Shown here: positions 45,335 through 54,099 of the stretch, one piece after another
Layout of the letters: each line of letters opens with the position of its first letter
Numbering within the stretch: position 1 is the first letter of the stretch
Origin: Batillaria attramentaria
Taxonomy: Eukaryota > Mollusca > Gastropoda > Batillariidae
Reading direction: 5' to 3'
NCBI GenBank assembly: GCA_018292915.2
Contig: JACVVK020000473.1
Span: 166,001-230,000 of the forward strand
DNA length: 64,000 nucleotides
Notes under the pieces: model-generated
What the model saw: the letters and a program-made list of their open reading frames with translations, nothing else
What the model was told of the DNA's origin: nothing
The model's database searches: none
Program-made: the position numbers and the translations under genes

Positions 45335-45689
45335 CCTTCCGGCTACGTCGGTAAAAAAACTTCTTAGTCCTACATCGTGTGAAACAACTTACCCATGGTT
45401 TTTAAATAGGTAATTTTCGACTTATTCCTAGTCCTACGTCGTGGGAAACAAATTGCCCATGGTTTTTAGAAAGGTAAATTTCAACTTATTCCTAGTCCTA
45501 CATCGTGGGAAACAAATTACCCATGGTTTTTATATAGGCAATTCACAACTTATTCTTTAATTACTCTGCTAATTACAAGTTAAACAACACAATTTTTGGC
45601 ATGAACATAGTCAAACCATTTATTGGCAAAGTCATGAAATTTCTAAAGCAATGTGTGTGCAACTTTTTACCCACAACGTCGTCCGAAGG
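45335..45689. mobile_element. piggyBac-like MITE with TTAA target sites
   Basis: TTAA lies at both borders (45331-45334 and 45690-45693). Inside these, the ends are CCTTCCGGCTACGTCG and, inverted, CCTTCGGACGACGTTG, both leading to GGTAAAAA. TTAA duplication is the hallmark of piggyBac insertion. The left half has three tandem copies of a unit with CTTATTCCTAGTCCTAC, GTGGGAAACAAATT and CCCATGGTTTTTA. No coding capacity. A 5'-truncated relative lies at 56521-56740. Confidence 0.75.
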
Positions 45690-46662
45690 TTAAGTACCCT
45701 GAAATGTACTCATGAAATTGACAGAACGGAACTCTTAGGATAATTATTTCCTGTGGAAACATAATACCGTTACATGTTTTGCTAAAAGGTCCATAATTCT
45801 GTATTTGAAAACTATTAACAGTATTGCAGTTCAAGTCACACGAGCAATTTTCTTACTTAAAAATGCTGAAGTGATGAGCAGTTTGACAAATGCATGTGTT
45901 CCAGAGCTGTGCAACTTCATATGCAACTTGCCCCTACCTAAAAAAAAAATATATATATATATATAATTCGTTAAACTAAAGCTAGAGAACCTTGCTGGGA
46001 ACTTATCCAGTATAAATGGATTACCATCCGACTTCTGGAAAATGAAGACACATGTGAATAACTGTTTTGCATGAAAAAGTGTCACAACTGATCTTTGAAA
46101 AGGGTCAATAACTCCTCTAAAAATTCGTAAAAAAAAATAGAGTAAAAGACTAAAACCCTGCAAAATACCTCTGCATATCATGGCTGTCCATACTATCTCC
46201 AAGTACCAAGTCATAAAGTGGAATGGTTTAGGAGAAATCCACTTGTACACAAACATACATACAAGTGTCATACAACTCTCGCCAAAAAGAACACAGCAGC
46301 ACAGTAAGCATGCTGGTGTACATGACGTAGATTTTGTTACGTCACCGTGTGCATAAAAGGATGTAACATCTGGAGAAATACAGTCTATATTTTTTTTATC
46401 ACTGAAACTTGCTGCTGCACACATCAAAATCTGCCCCATCCTATGAAGCTGATCCCCCATAGAAAAGCAACTTAAAAACAGGTCTTGATCAGCACAAAAT
46501 GACCAATAATGAATATGGATAATTATGGAATGAAAGAGCAAAAATTTCTTTTTTTATTTTCACATGCACTTGTGCGTGCGCGTGCACACACACACACACA
46601 ATTATGAATCGAGAAAGATTGCATTTACAATGTATCTACAATATACATGGTAAAAGCAAGAG

Positions 46663-46668
46663 TTTATT
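46663..46668 (-). promoter_or_regulatory. Polyadenylation signal of the ARH3 gene
   Basis: TTTATT on the plus strand gives AATAAA on the minus strand, about 104 bases past the stop codon of the final ARH3 exon. No nearer canonical signal was seen. Confidence 0.5.
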
Positions 46669-46771
46669 CTGTGCTCATGCCGATGAGCGCACAGCTAACC
46701 TTGCAAACTTTTTGCAAAAAATGTCACACATAGTTTTTATCCCTGCAAGTGGAATGATCACTTTCACAACA

Positions 46772-46975
46772 CTATGACTTTTCCAAAAGTTCTGCCATTT
46801 GCTTAGCAACCTTCATGGCCTCATGAACACCTTCACATGCATCCTGCCAGGTCTGGGGGACCTTGTCAATGCCGTAAAATGCTCCTGCAATGGCGCCTCC
46901 CATTGTTGCAATTGTGTCCGTGTCACCTCCAAGGGATATGGCGTATATGATGGTCTGTTCCACCTCATTCCGCTC
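46772..46975 (-). CDS. ARH3 exon 7 (C-terminal, with LGGDTDTIA)
   Basis: Acceptor GTCTTGGCTTTCAG, entered in phase 0. It encodes 67 residues: ERNEVEQTIIYAI, SLGGDTDTIATMGGAIAGAFYG and a helical end finishing LLEKS. The two Asp of GGDTD are Mg2+ ligands in the family. The open frame continues upstream into intron sequence but the splice site and family length argue for starting here. Confidence 0.9.
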   Translation of the reverse strand, partial: ERNEVEQTIIYAISLGGDTDTIATMGGAIAGAFYGIDKVPQTWQDACEGVHEAMKVAKQMAELLEKS

Positions 46976-47537
46976 CTGAAAGCCAAGACCTTGCATTAGT
47001 TTGCGACTAACAACCGGCAACAACTATAGTCCATCTAGTCCCCACGCCACTGAAAGTGCTGCTTGGAGGGTTCTTCTGCTGACTAGTCTATACTGAGGTT
47101 TCCAACACACCAATTCTTTTACCATAGAATCCACCCACGGTGTACATCCCGGGTGTTTACACACCCCTAGTTTCACGTGCAAAGCCTGTGAAAATTCTCA
47201 ATTTGTTGTGGATGTGCATTACCTTAAGGGTTTTTTGTTGTTGTTGTTGTTTTGTTGGTTTTTTTTTGTTTTTGTTTTTTTTTTGGGGGGGGGGGGGGGC
47301 AGATTTCCACCTTGGCTCTTTGTGTATTTCACTGATTATCAAAATGAACTCGGTTTAGGTCAGCTTATGTGTTGTTATGTAGATAAAGTCATAAAAGCTT
47401 CAACTGAATATTTGGGATGTGGAGCATACATGTATTTGAGTACAAGTGCTGATCTGTCTCACCTAAGACATCATTCAAGGTTAAGGCTGACCACATCACA
47501 CATTAAAAGAAGAAAAAAAAAAAAATGCTTTCCATAC

Positions 47538-47623
47538 CTTGATGCCTGCAACAGACTTTTGTGAGCCTTTCAGGAAGCAGTATATAGCTGTAGGCACTGA
47601 CCCGAGAGCTGATATGTTTGTTC
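47538..47623 (-). CDS. ARH3 exon 6
   Basis: 86 bases between acceptor CACTGATCCACAG and donor CAAG/GTATGG. Encodes TNISALGSVPTAIYCFLKG and SQKSVAGIK, matching the SVPTAIYCFL segment of vertebrate ARH3. Entered after one codon base, leaves in phase 0. It was found only by reading the minus strand between exons 5 and 7. Confidence 0.88.
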
Positions 47624-47963
47624 CTGTGGATCAGTGCAATGCAAACTTTCAAGAGACAAATGCCACTTCAACAAAGTAGATAAGAAACCAAACTGCAGCA
47701 TTTCATTTGAACTGACTTTGAGAAACATAAGCCACTTTATACATTTGGATAAGAAAACAAACTGCAGCAATTAACTTTAAAAAAAATCTCAAACCTCATG
47801 TCCAGTTTACTCTGCGTATTGATCAAGGGCATTATGAAAGTGCATGTACCTTTATACTTTGTACACGCGGTGAGCACTTTCTACTCTCTCACGCTTTAGA
47901 GCATGGGCACAGCGGGTAATCAGAGAGGCCCCAAATTTTCTGGTAACCGATGGCTGCACTCAC

Positions 47964-48052
47964 CCAACTTTTCAACGACCTCCTCCTTGTGGACATCACG
48001 AGTGAGGAATTTGCGGATAGTCTCCAGTTTCTGACAGTAAGGAAGTTTATCC
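47964..48052 (-). CDS. ARH3 exon 5
   Basis: 89 bases, acceptor TTGCTACAATAG, donor TTGG/GTGAGT. Encodes DKLPYCQKLETIRKFL and TRDVHKEEVVEKL, corresponding to the family segment around KIGELL...REEVVSELG. Entered after two codon bases, leaves after one. Confidence 0.87.
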
Positions 48053-48369
48053 CTATTGTAGCAACAGAAATGAATTAAATTAGAGAGAAAAAAGAAAAAC
48101 TTCCCTACAACTGTACAAGAGAGTTACAATGTACATGTACATATATATGCATAATCACCAAGATTGCGACATGAACGAAATTGTAACGTTCATTGACGTA
48201 ATTGACAACGAAAGGGTAACGAAATTGTAGTGTATGCATCCCTGCAGAAGTCACTAAGGAATTAAGATGGTAAAATATATTAAGCTTAACTGGTTCATGC
48301 ACCTGCTCATTCAGTTTCATCTCTCACAAACATGGAAAGGTAGATGTTTGGAGATCAAATGACAAGGGT

Positions 48370-48540
48370 GGGGTGGGTGGGTGTTTGGGGGTTTAACGTC
48401 CTTTTCCACCACATAGGGTGATATCAAAGACGGGGCAACGATGAAAAAGCCAGCACAAATACTTGGCCCGAGCTGGGATCGAACTCACGACCCGAACATT
48501 AGAAGTCCAACGCTCTACCATTCGACCACCCCGGCTCCCC
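48370..48540 (-). mobile_element. tRNA-derived SINE, copy 3 (ARH3 intron)
   Basis: Reverse copy of the SINE family: tail GTTTAACGTCC on the left, then the body and a tRNA-like head on the right (GGATCGAACTCACGAC as reversed B-box, CTACCATTCGACCACC as reversed A-box). Nearly full length. Confidence 0.85.
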
Positions 48541-48673
48541 GAGATCAAATGACAATGTGATGGCGATTCCAATGGGGGCTAAAGAAAAGGACTGTACAAA
48601 TTTGGGCTGTCATAATTTTAATTTGATCAAGAGACCAATGCTCAGCACAAAAATCATAAAACTTTTAGCATAC

Positions 48674-48888
48674 TCTTCTTCAACAGGTTCCTTCTCCTCA
48701 GCATGTTGAAGTGCCTCCTTCTCCAGTGGCTGTATGTCCTTCAGTAGAGTCTCAATGAAACAACTGGTGTCCAAAGGTTGGGTGTTGTCCATTGAAAGAG
48801 CAAGCTGCACTGCCCGGCACTGAAGAATGGCACCGATGATCCCATTACGATGTGTGTGGGTCAGGGTGGTCACTTCTGTGCTCATCCT
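48674..48888 (-). CDS. ARH3 exon 4
   Basis: 215 bases; acceptor TATTGTGATCAG, entered in phase 0; donor AAGA/GTATGC leaves two codon bases. Encodes RMSTEVTTLTHTHRNGIIGA and ILQCRAVQLALSMD, matching the helical LTHA...GYNGAILQALAV region, then an acidic stretch (EKEALQHAEEKEPVEEE). The donor was chosen because it alone gives the phase needed by exon 5. Confidence 0.85.
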
Positions 48889-49505
48889 CTGATCACAATA
48901 CAATATGCTGTTTAATGTTACGGGAACATGATACAAAACTTATTTCAACAGAACAGACTTCTAAGCAGTGATGCTCTGAAGTGATGATCTGCAAAGTACA
49001 ACAAATTGTGGTCATCAAGGACTTTAAGATGTTGAACAGACACCTGACAATATAAAAATTTATAAAGGAACTGAGACACCCATACAAGCATATGGCTGAC
49101 CATAAAACTAAAGGACATTTGTCCTGAATACTGTCCTCCGTGGCACAGAAATGATAGGACGCATGTCCGCCTTGATCAGAAAATAATCCGACATTCTGAA
49201 AATGAATCTTCTATGACCGATGTCTGATGCAGATATAAAGCCCTGTAAAAGTTCTGATACCGAAAACATACAGTAAAGATATCTAAAACAAATAGCATAA
49301 AGCCAGGTGTTATAAACAGTAAAGAAGCAGAAATATATATTGAAACAGACTATGAAAGCTAGGGCAATCTTCAGACACAGTTACAGTGTAAAACTGAAAA
49401 TATTCAACACTAACCGGTGTTTGTTCTTCTCTCTAAACTGTCCCATTAGTAAGGTTAGTTGATTCTGCTCTATGTTAATTCTGAAAACGTGCAGTAAAAT
49501 CACAC

Positions 49506-49716
49506 CTTCAGTTCACTGAAATCTGACTTGTAGCAAAACAGGCCAAGTGGTCCAATCCTCATAGCACCGCCATTGCCATAGGATCCTTTACCATCAAACT
49601 GCTCTCTCCCAGGCTTGAAAATATCCTGCAGATCTGGCTTTGATAGTGCGTCCAGCAGCAAAGCCGCTCCTGAACCATACCCTCTGCCTGGCTCCTTCTT
49701 GTATTCCTCAGCAAAC
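49506..49716 (-). CDS. ARH3 exon 3 (GSYGNGGAMR)
   Basis: 211 bases; acceptor TTACTCTGCCAAG, donor GAAG/GTGTGA, leaves in phase 0. Encodes FAEEYKKEPGRGYGSGAA, a divergent middle, then EQFDGKGSYGNGGAMRIGPL, the ADP-ribose-binding Gly-rich loop of ARH3. A longer frame in another register over the same bases is a shadow. Confidence 0.9.
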
Positions 49717-49879
49717 CTTGGCAGAGTAACACAAATAACAGATGCCTCATATTTTTGCTGTCTTCAAACACTGGACTAAGCATGCCAAACCTGGGTAATG
49801 AATGTCATTGTCATCAATGGGCATATTTTCTGGGAACAGAACTTTGGGCTGCTTACTCCAGAGGGGGGGGGGGGGGGGG

Positions 49880-50047
49880 GGCGCCGGGGCGGGAAAGCCG
49901 AATGATAGAGCGTTGGACCTTCAGTGCTCGGGTCACGAGTTCGAATCCTGGCTGGGGCCAAATATTTGTGCTGGCCTTTTTCTTGTTGCCCCGTCTTTGA
50001 TATCACCCTTATAGGGTGGAAAAGGACTCCCAAACACCCACCCACCC
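49880..50047 (+). mobile_element. tRNA-derived SINE, copy 4 (ARH3 intron)
   Basis: Same family as 27488: head with GCCGAATGATAGAGCG and B-box ACGAGTTCGAATCC, body CAAATATTTGTGCTGGCC, and a shortened tail lacking the ACGTTAAA block. Immediately follows a G-run of about 17. Confidence 0.8.
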
Positions 50048-50409
50048 GCTTACTCAAGTGGAATGCGTGTGTTATTGTTTTTCTGTTCCTTCTTAAACAG
50101 CGTGTACTTGTTTTCCATTCCATGGTCCATGCTGAAGGGAATGGACTGTCATATGCACACTTGAAATTAATATATATCTGTGTGCACAAGAAGGCAAGAG
50201 AAAGTCATTCTCAAAACAATAAAAACAGTAAAAGAAATTTCTGGAGGCCAATATGACATAACTTTCTCACATCCGCCATGCTCAGTCGTTAGCAGTCTTT
50301 AAGTCCCACCTTAATACACCACATCTTTTCTCCATGCAGTAGAACCAACCCCCCCATGCCCCTCCCCTCCCCATCTCTGCATGCCACCTGCAAAAAATCT
50401 ATCTATCCA

Positions 50410-50412
<3 letters not shown>

Positions 50413-50458
<46 letters not shown>

Positions 50459-50474
50459 GTGTGTGTGCGTGCGT

Positions 50475-50505
<31 letters not shown>

Positions 50506-50540
50506 CGTGCGTGCGTGTGTGTGTGTGTGTGCGCGCGCTG
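50413..50540 (+). repeat. Long GT/GCGTGC repeat
   Basis: About 128 bases of GT repeat interrupted by GC steps (GTGCGTGCGTGC). Alternating purine-pyrimidine of this length can form left-handed Z-DNA. It lies in the ARH3 intron about 100 bases from exon 2. Confidence 0.9.
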
Positions 50541-50645
50541 TACGTTATATAATTTTTTTTGTATGTGTAGTTTATGTACGTGCCCTGAGCTCTTGTGAGA
50601 TGGGGCGCCACAAATACCCTTTAGTATTATTATTAAATAATCTAC

Positions 50646-50799
50646 CTTCTGGCAATATCCTTTACATCAAAGGTTTTCATTTCAACCAGAGATGCAGCGA
50701 TGCTCCGTGCCATGGCTGTGTCATCTGTGAACTCGTATCGCTTTGCCTTTGCACTGGCCTTGCCATCATCTGTTCTGGGTCTCTTCCACCTCCCCCTGG
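50646..50799 (-). CDS. ARH3 exon 2 (TDDTAM)
   Basis: 154 bases; acceptor TCTATTTTGCATCAG, donor AGAAG/GTAGAT. Entered after one codon base, leaves after two. A Lys/Arg-rich loop ([20 protein letters not shown]) precedes [20 protein letters not shown] and [10 protein letters not shown]. The adjacent Asp pair in TDDTAM binds Mg2+ in the family. The basic loop is longer than in mammals. Confidence 0.9.
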
Positions 50800-50996
50800 C
50801 TGATGCAAAATAGAAACAAAACAGGAAATGTAATCATCCAATCAACCATCAATCAATCAACCATTAGGTTAATAAATTTTGAAACTGGTAAAATGCAGAA
50901 ATTTGTGTTACATTGCATGGCTCCCATATGAGAAACTCCTACAATAATTATCGGCTTATTGAAAAAGCATGTGTGTTTAGAAGCACCAAGAGATGC

Positions 50997-51045
50997 GGGT
51001 GGGTTGGTGGGTGGGTGTTTAGGAGTTTAACATCCTTTTGTCATA
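50997..51045 (-). repeat. SINE tail fragment
   Basis: GGGTGGGTGTTTAGGAGTTT then AACATCCTTTT on the plus strand, matching the reversed tail end of the SINE family. Only this end remains. Confidence 0.5.
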
Positions 51046-51049
51046 AGAC

Positions 51050-52270
51050 ATACCACACAAACCTGCCACTGTGTAGGAAAACTGTGTTCGGTATTGTGAT
51101 TTTGCAAGCGCGTTTTAACTAGAAAATGGCATTCTTGCACATTTGCACCAAAAAAATGTTGCTTTTGTAAAATTCATTGACGAAGTGGTGTTTGACAAGA
51201 GATCTACAGCCTTTCCTAAGCAGGCTGACAGCAGTTATTGTACATGTATAGGAGGATGCGGATTAGCTACAATAAGCCTTCAAAGCAGGCAACTGTTTTT
51301 TTTAGGTGTACACTTGCTGTGATGCCTGGTGTACACTTACTGTGAAATTTGCCAATGAGTGGGGTACACTTGCAGTGCGTGCGAAATTCGTCTTCGTGCA
51401 CAAAGGTGTGCACCCAATATAATAACTGTGAGGCTGAATGTACGATTGCCATGAAAAGAAGTGCAGGTTGTGGGTTAGGAAGTTCCATACTTGTGTGAGT
51501 ATGCCTGTACATGCATGCTTCCATTTCAATTTGTTCTTGTTTCTGATGCTTCCATTTCATTTTGTTCTTGATTCACTCAGCCAGGGAGGCACATGTCGGT
51601 GACTGCCTTGGTGGACCTTTGTCAAGCATGGATTGGCAAACAATAAGCGGATCAGACATCGAAGAAACTCGTGATAACATCAGGGGTAAAAAGGTGGCCA
51701 AAACACCACTAAATGAGTTTTGTACAGGGTGATTGGAACTGCCTGCCATTACGGGTGGCAAGGCTGTGTTAAGCATGTGACCATCAATGATCTTTTACAG
51801 TGTAAATACTGAAGGAAAACACTGGGGGATCCTTTGGGGTGACCACTTTGCGGCAGTCAGTGGCATGCTTATAGAGGTGACCATCTTGGCAGGTTTGACT
51901 TATCTGCAATCCAGCTTTCCTTTTTCAAACAGTTGAGGAAAATGTGCTCACCGGGAAGAAACAAAGCCCTCATGTAAATCTCTACCTGGTCTCAACTGAT
52001 CTACATAAAATCAGGCCCATAAAATGTTCAGCAGGGTGTGTGTGTGTATAAATCTATAGTTTCCCTACTCCAATGAAATGAAGCTGGCCAGAGACATCCA
52101 TGACATAAGTAGCGATATTTCAGTTAAAAAAAAAAAAAATGGTAGTGGCTGTATAGTGCATGACTTGAAACATGTGTATGCATGCTCGGAGTCTGTAAAA
52201 TCAATGTGCAAGTGACCATGCACAATGTGTATCGTACGTATGATATGTTTGATAATCATCTTGTTTCATG
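51050..52270 (-). other. ARH3 intron 1, nothing further recognised
   Basis: Mostly unremarkable sequence with an A-run near 52127-52138. A T-rich stretch and a repeated phrase (GGTGTACACTTGCTGTGA / GGTGTACACTTACTGTGA near 51305-51345) suggest a small local duplication. No coding exon was supported. Confidence 0.4.
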
Positions 52271-52360
52271 TACCCCCACCAGGGTTTTGAAATAAAATTT
52301 CACTTGACTTGTTCACGGACATATTCCGGACACACGTAGCGGTAGCACTGAATAAGGGAC

Positions 52361-52490
52361 CTTTTTCTATTCGCTCGACCGTCTGCTGCACAGCCTCCAG
52401 CGTGACTTTGCTCGACATTTCGTACAACGCGCCAATGCAGTCCCCAACAACTGCAGCAACTAAACTTCCACTGATTCTTGACAGAGACAT
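52361..52490 (-). CDS. ARH3 first exon, copy b
   Basis: 130 coding bases from ATG 52490 to donor AAAAAG/GTCCCT, leaving one codon base. Encodes MSLSRISGSLVAAVVGDCIG and ALYE..., with the catalytic-loop Glu directly after GDCIGALY. It matches copy a (52884-53013) in length, phase and most residues. GTCCCT is a weak donor; a better-looking GGGG/GTACAT further on (52274) is also phase-compatible and would add 29 residues, so the exact 3' edge is open. Confidence 0.8.
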
Positions 52491-52883
52491 TACTCAGCTG
52501 GCCTGCTGTGCTTTTAGTGACTGCACAAACGCGTTTTGCTTACTTCGCTCTCTTTCCTGAAGGAACGAAACCTCAAGCATCTAACTACCACAAGATTAAG
52601 AGGTTAGTTGGTTATTCACGTTTTATGATTGTATTGATGCCGTTTCCACATGTTTCGTGTTATGTAATTAGCAAACGACAACACGTATTAATTAGCAGAA
52701 TAATATACTGAAATCCCAGATGATATATATACATGTACGATCGGCCACCATACATAACCACCACTTCTCCAGTAAAGAGTTTCAGAGATCAGAGCACGTG
52801 ATCACAGCTTTTTTTTGTTTGTTTTTTATCAGAGAGAAAGAATAGACAGACTGGTAGACGTGACCAGACAGACTCTTAAAAAC

Positions 52884-53013
52884 CTTCGTCTATTTCTTCA
52901 ATCAAGTTCAGCACCCCAGTGGCGTCTGGATCCTCTCCTTCAAAAGGTGATCCTAAGCAGTCACCAACCACTGCAGCGACTAAGCTCCCGCTGATCCGCT
53001 CCAAGAGAGACAT
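52884..53013 (-). CDS. ARH3 first exon, copy a (alternative)
   Basis: 130 coding bases from ATG 53013 to donor CGAAG/GTTTTT. Encodes MSLLERISGSLVAAVVGDCL, GSPFEGEDPDATG and NLIEEIDEG. Same length and end phase as copy b, with GDCxG and a following Glu retained. Both can join exon 2. The pair is probably a tandem duplication giving two promoters or two N-termini; alternatively one copy is a decaying duplicate, as its donor is also weak. Confidence 0.7.
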
Positions 53014-53454
53014 TTGCGACTCAGTGAATGTTTTTTTTCTTTAACCAAAAAAAAAAAAAAAAAAAAGCTGCTAACTCGTTTTCCACTGAAGTTCCGTGAC
53101 GAGATGCGGACTCTTTCTAGTCTGGTGAGAGGTGGTATCCAACAAGTCTGTTCAATCCTGTTCGTTCGCAACGAAGCGAAAATAGAAGTGGCGACTACTA
53201 GGAGGGGTCCTACTAAAACCTGCCCGGGACTGTTCGTACTTTGCGCGTGTGTGCGTCCGTGCGTGCGTGTGTGTGAAATGTCAGGTTCCAGTTTTAAGCA
53301 TGTTCGATAGTTTAGGTTTTGTTTTGTTTGTTCATTTGTTTTTTAAAATGGCAAGTTTGAAAATTGCAGGTCGCCAGACCCAAATTTAATGCCACCATTT
53401 TCAAATATATATATATATATTTTTTTTTCGTGTTATTTCTCTCTCTCTTGCTTG

Positions 53455-54050
53455 TAGTGTGTTTTGGTGGAATTTCAGGTGGTGGAAGTGCGACATCCAA
53501 ACAGCAAATACAATGGTCTCATGACGACCCGGATTTCAGCATATCGACCAGGACCTGCAAGTACTCGATATCGAGTGAGTCCATTCCACAAACTCCGCCA
53601 ACGGCCGCCCAAATCCGCCATAACGTATGAAAGGGCGCCTCCCACTCTCCAGACCATCCGGGGAGCTTCAGTTGTTCCTTTCCCTCCCACTCAACTCCAA
53701 ATGCCAAGGGCAGAGCTGGCAGCCTCGATTCAACTGTTTCGACACAGGAAAGCTTCACCTCAGTCTCCAAGCTTAGCACTGAATTGAATATCAGTGATGT
53801 GCCTGATACCCTTCCCTCCCACTGACTCAACTCCAAATGCCAAGGCCAGAGTTGGCAGCTTCCATTCAACTCTTTCAACTTTGACACAAGAAAGCTTCAG
53901 CACAGTCTCCATGCGTACAACTGAGTGTAATTCCAGTGATGTGCTTGTGAATGCGAATGGGAGGGAGCCTGACGAGTTTATGGAAGATGGACTTACGGGC
54001 ATGTGAAGTTTTCTAGATATCGATGAACTGATAAAACTTTGTGAGCTCCG
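53455..54050 (+). repeat. Imperfect tandem duplication inside the MULE region
   Basis: The stretch at about 53681-53795 (CCCTCCCACTCAACTCC, AAATGCCAAGG, AGAGCTGGCAGCC, GAAAGCTTCA, TCAGTGATGTGC) is repeated at about 53815-53945 with modest change. It lies in open but interrupted frames rich in Pro and Ser. Function unknown; it may be the N-terminal part of the element's protein. Confidence 0.55.
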
Positions 54051-54099
54051 AAGAACCACCAAGCACAATACCAAGAGGATGGAAAGACAACAGGATTTT

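Larger units (their letters stand above)
46772..53013 (-). other. ADP-ribosylhydrolase 3 (ARH3) gene
   Basis: Seven coding exons (plus a second first exon) join with matching phases into 362 residues, almost the length of human ARH3 (363). ARH3 removes serine-linked ADP-ribose and degrades poly(ADP-ribose) in nucleus, cytosol and mitochondria, and needs Mg2+. The Mg-binding and catalytic motifs are all present: a Glu after GDCxG (exon 1), TDDTAM (exon 2), GSYGNGGAMR (exon 3) and LGGDTDTIA (exon 7). ARH1 would carry different motifs. Transcribed toward the large gene (convergent), with about 1.9 kb between the two poly(A) signals. Introns contain two SINEs. I see no break, so it is probably functional. 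Confidence 0.9.

Noticed and set aside
45831..46541. Minus-strand frame of 236 codons
   Set aside because: Crosses a TA repeat, has no domain and lies beyond the ARH3 stop; probably 3' flank. I could not exclude a lineage-specific protein.
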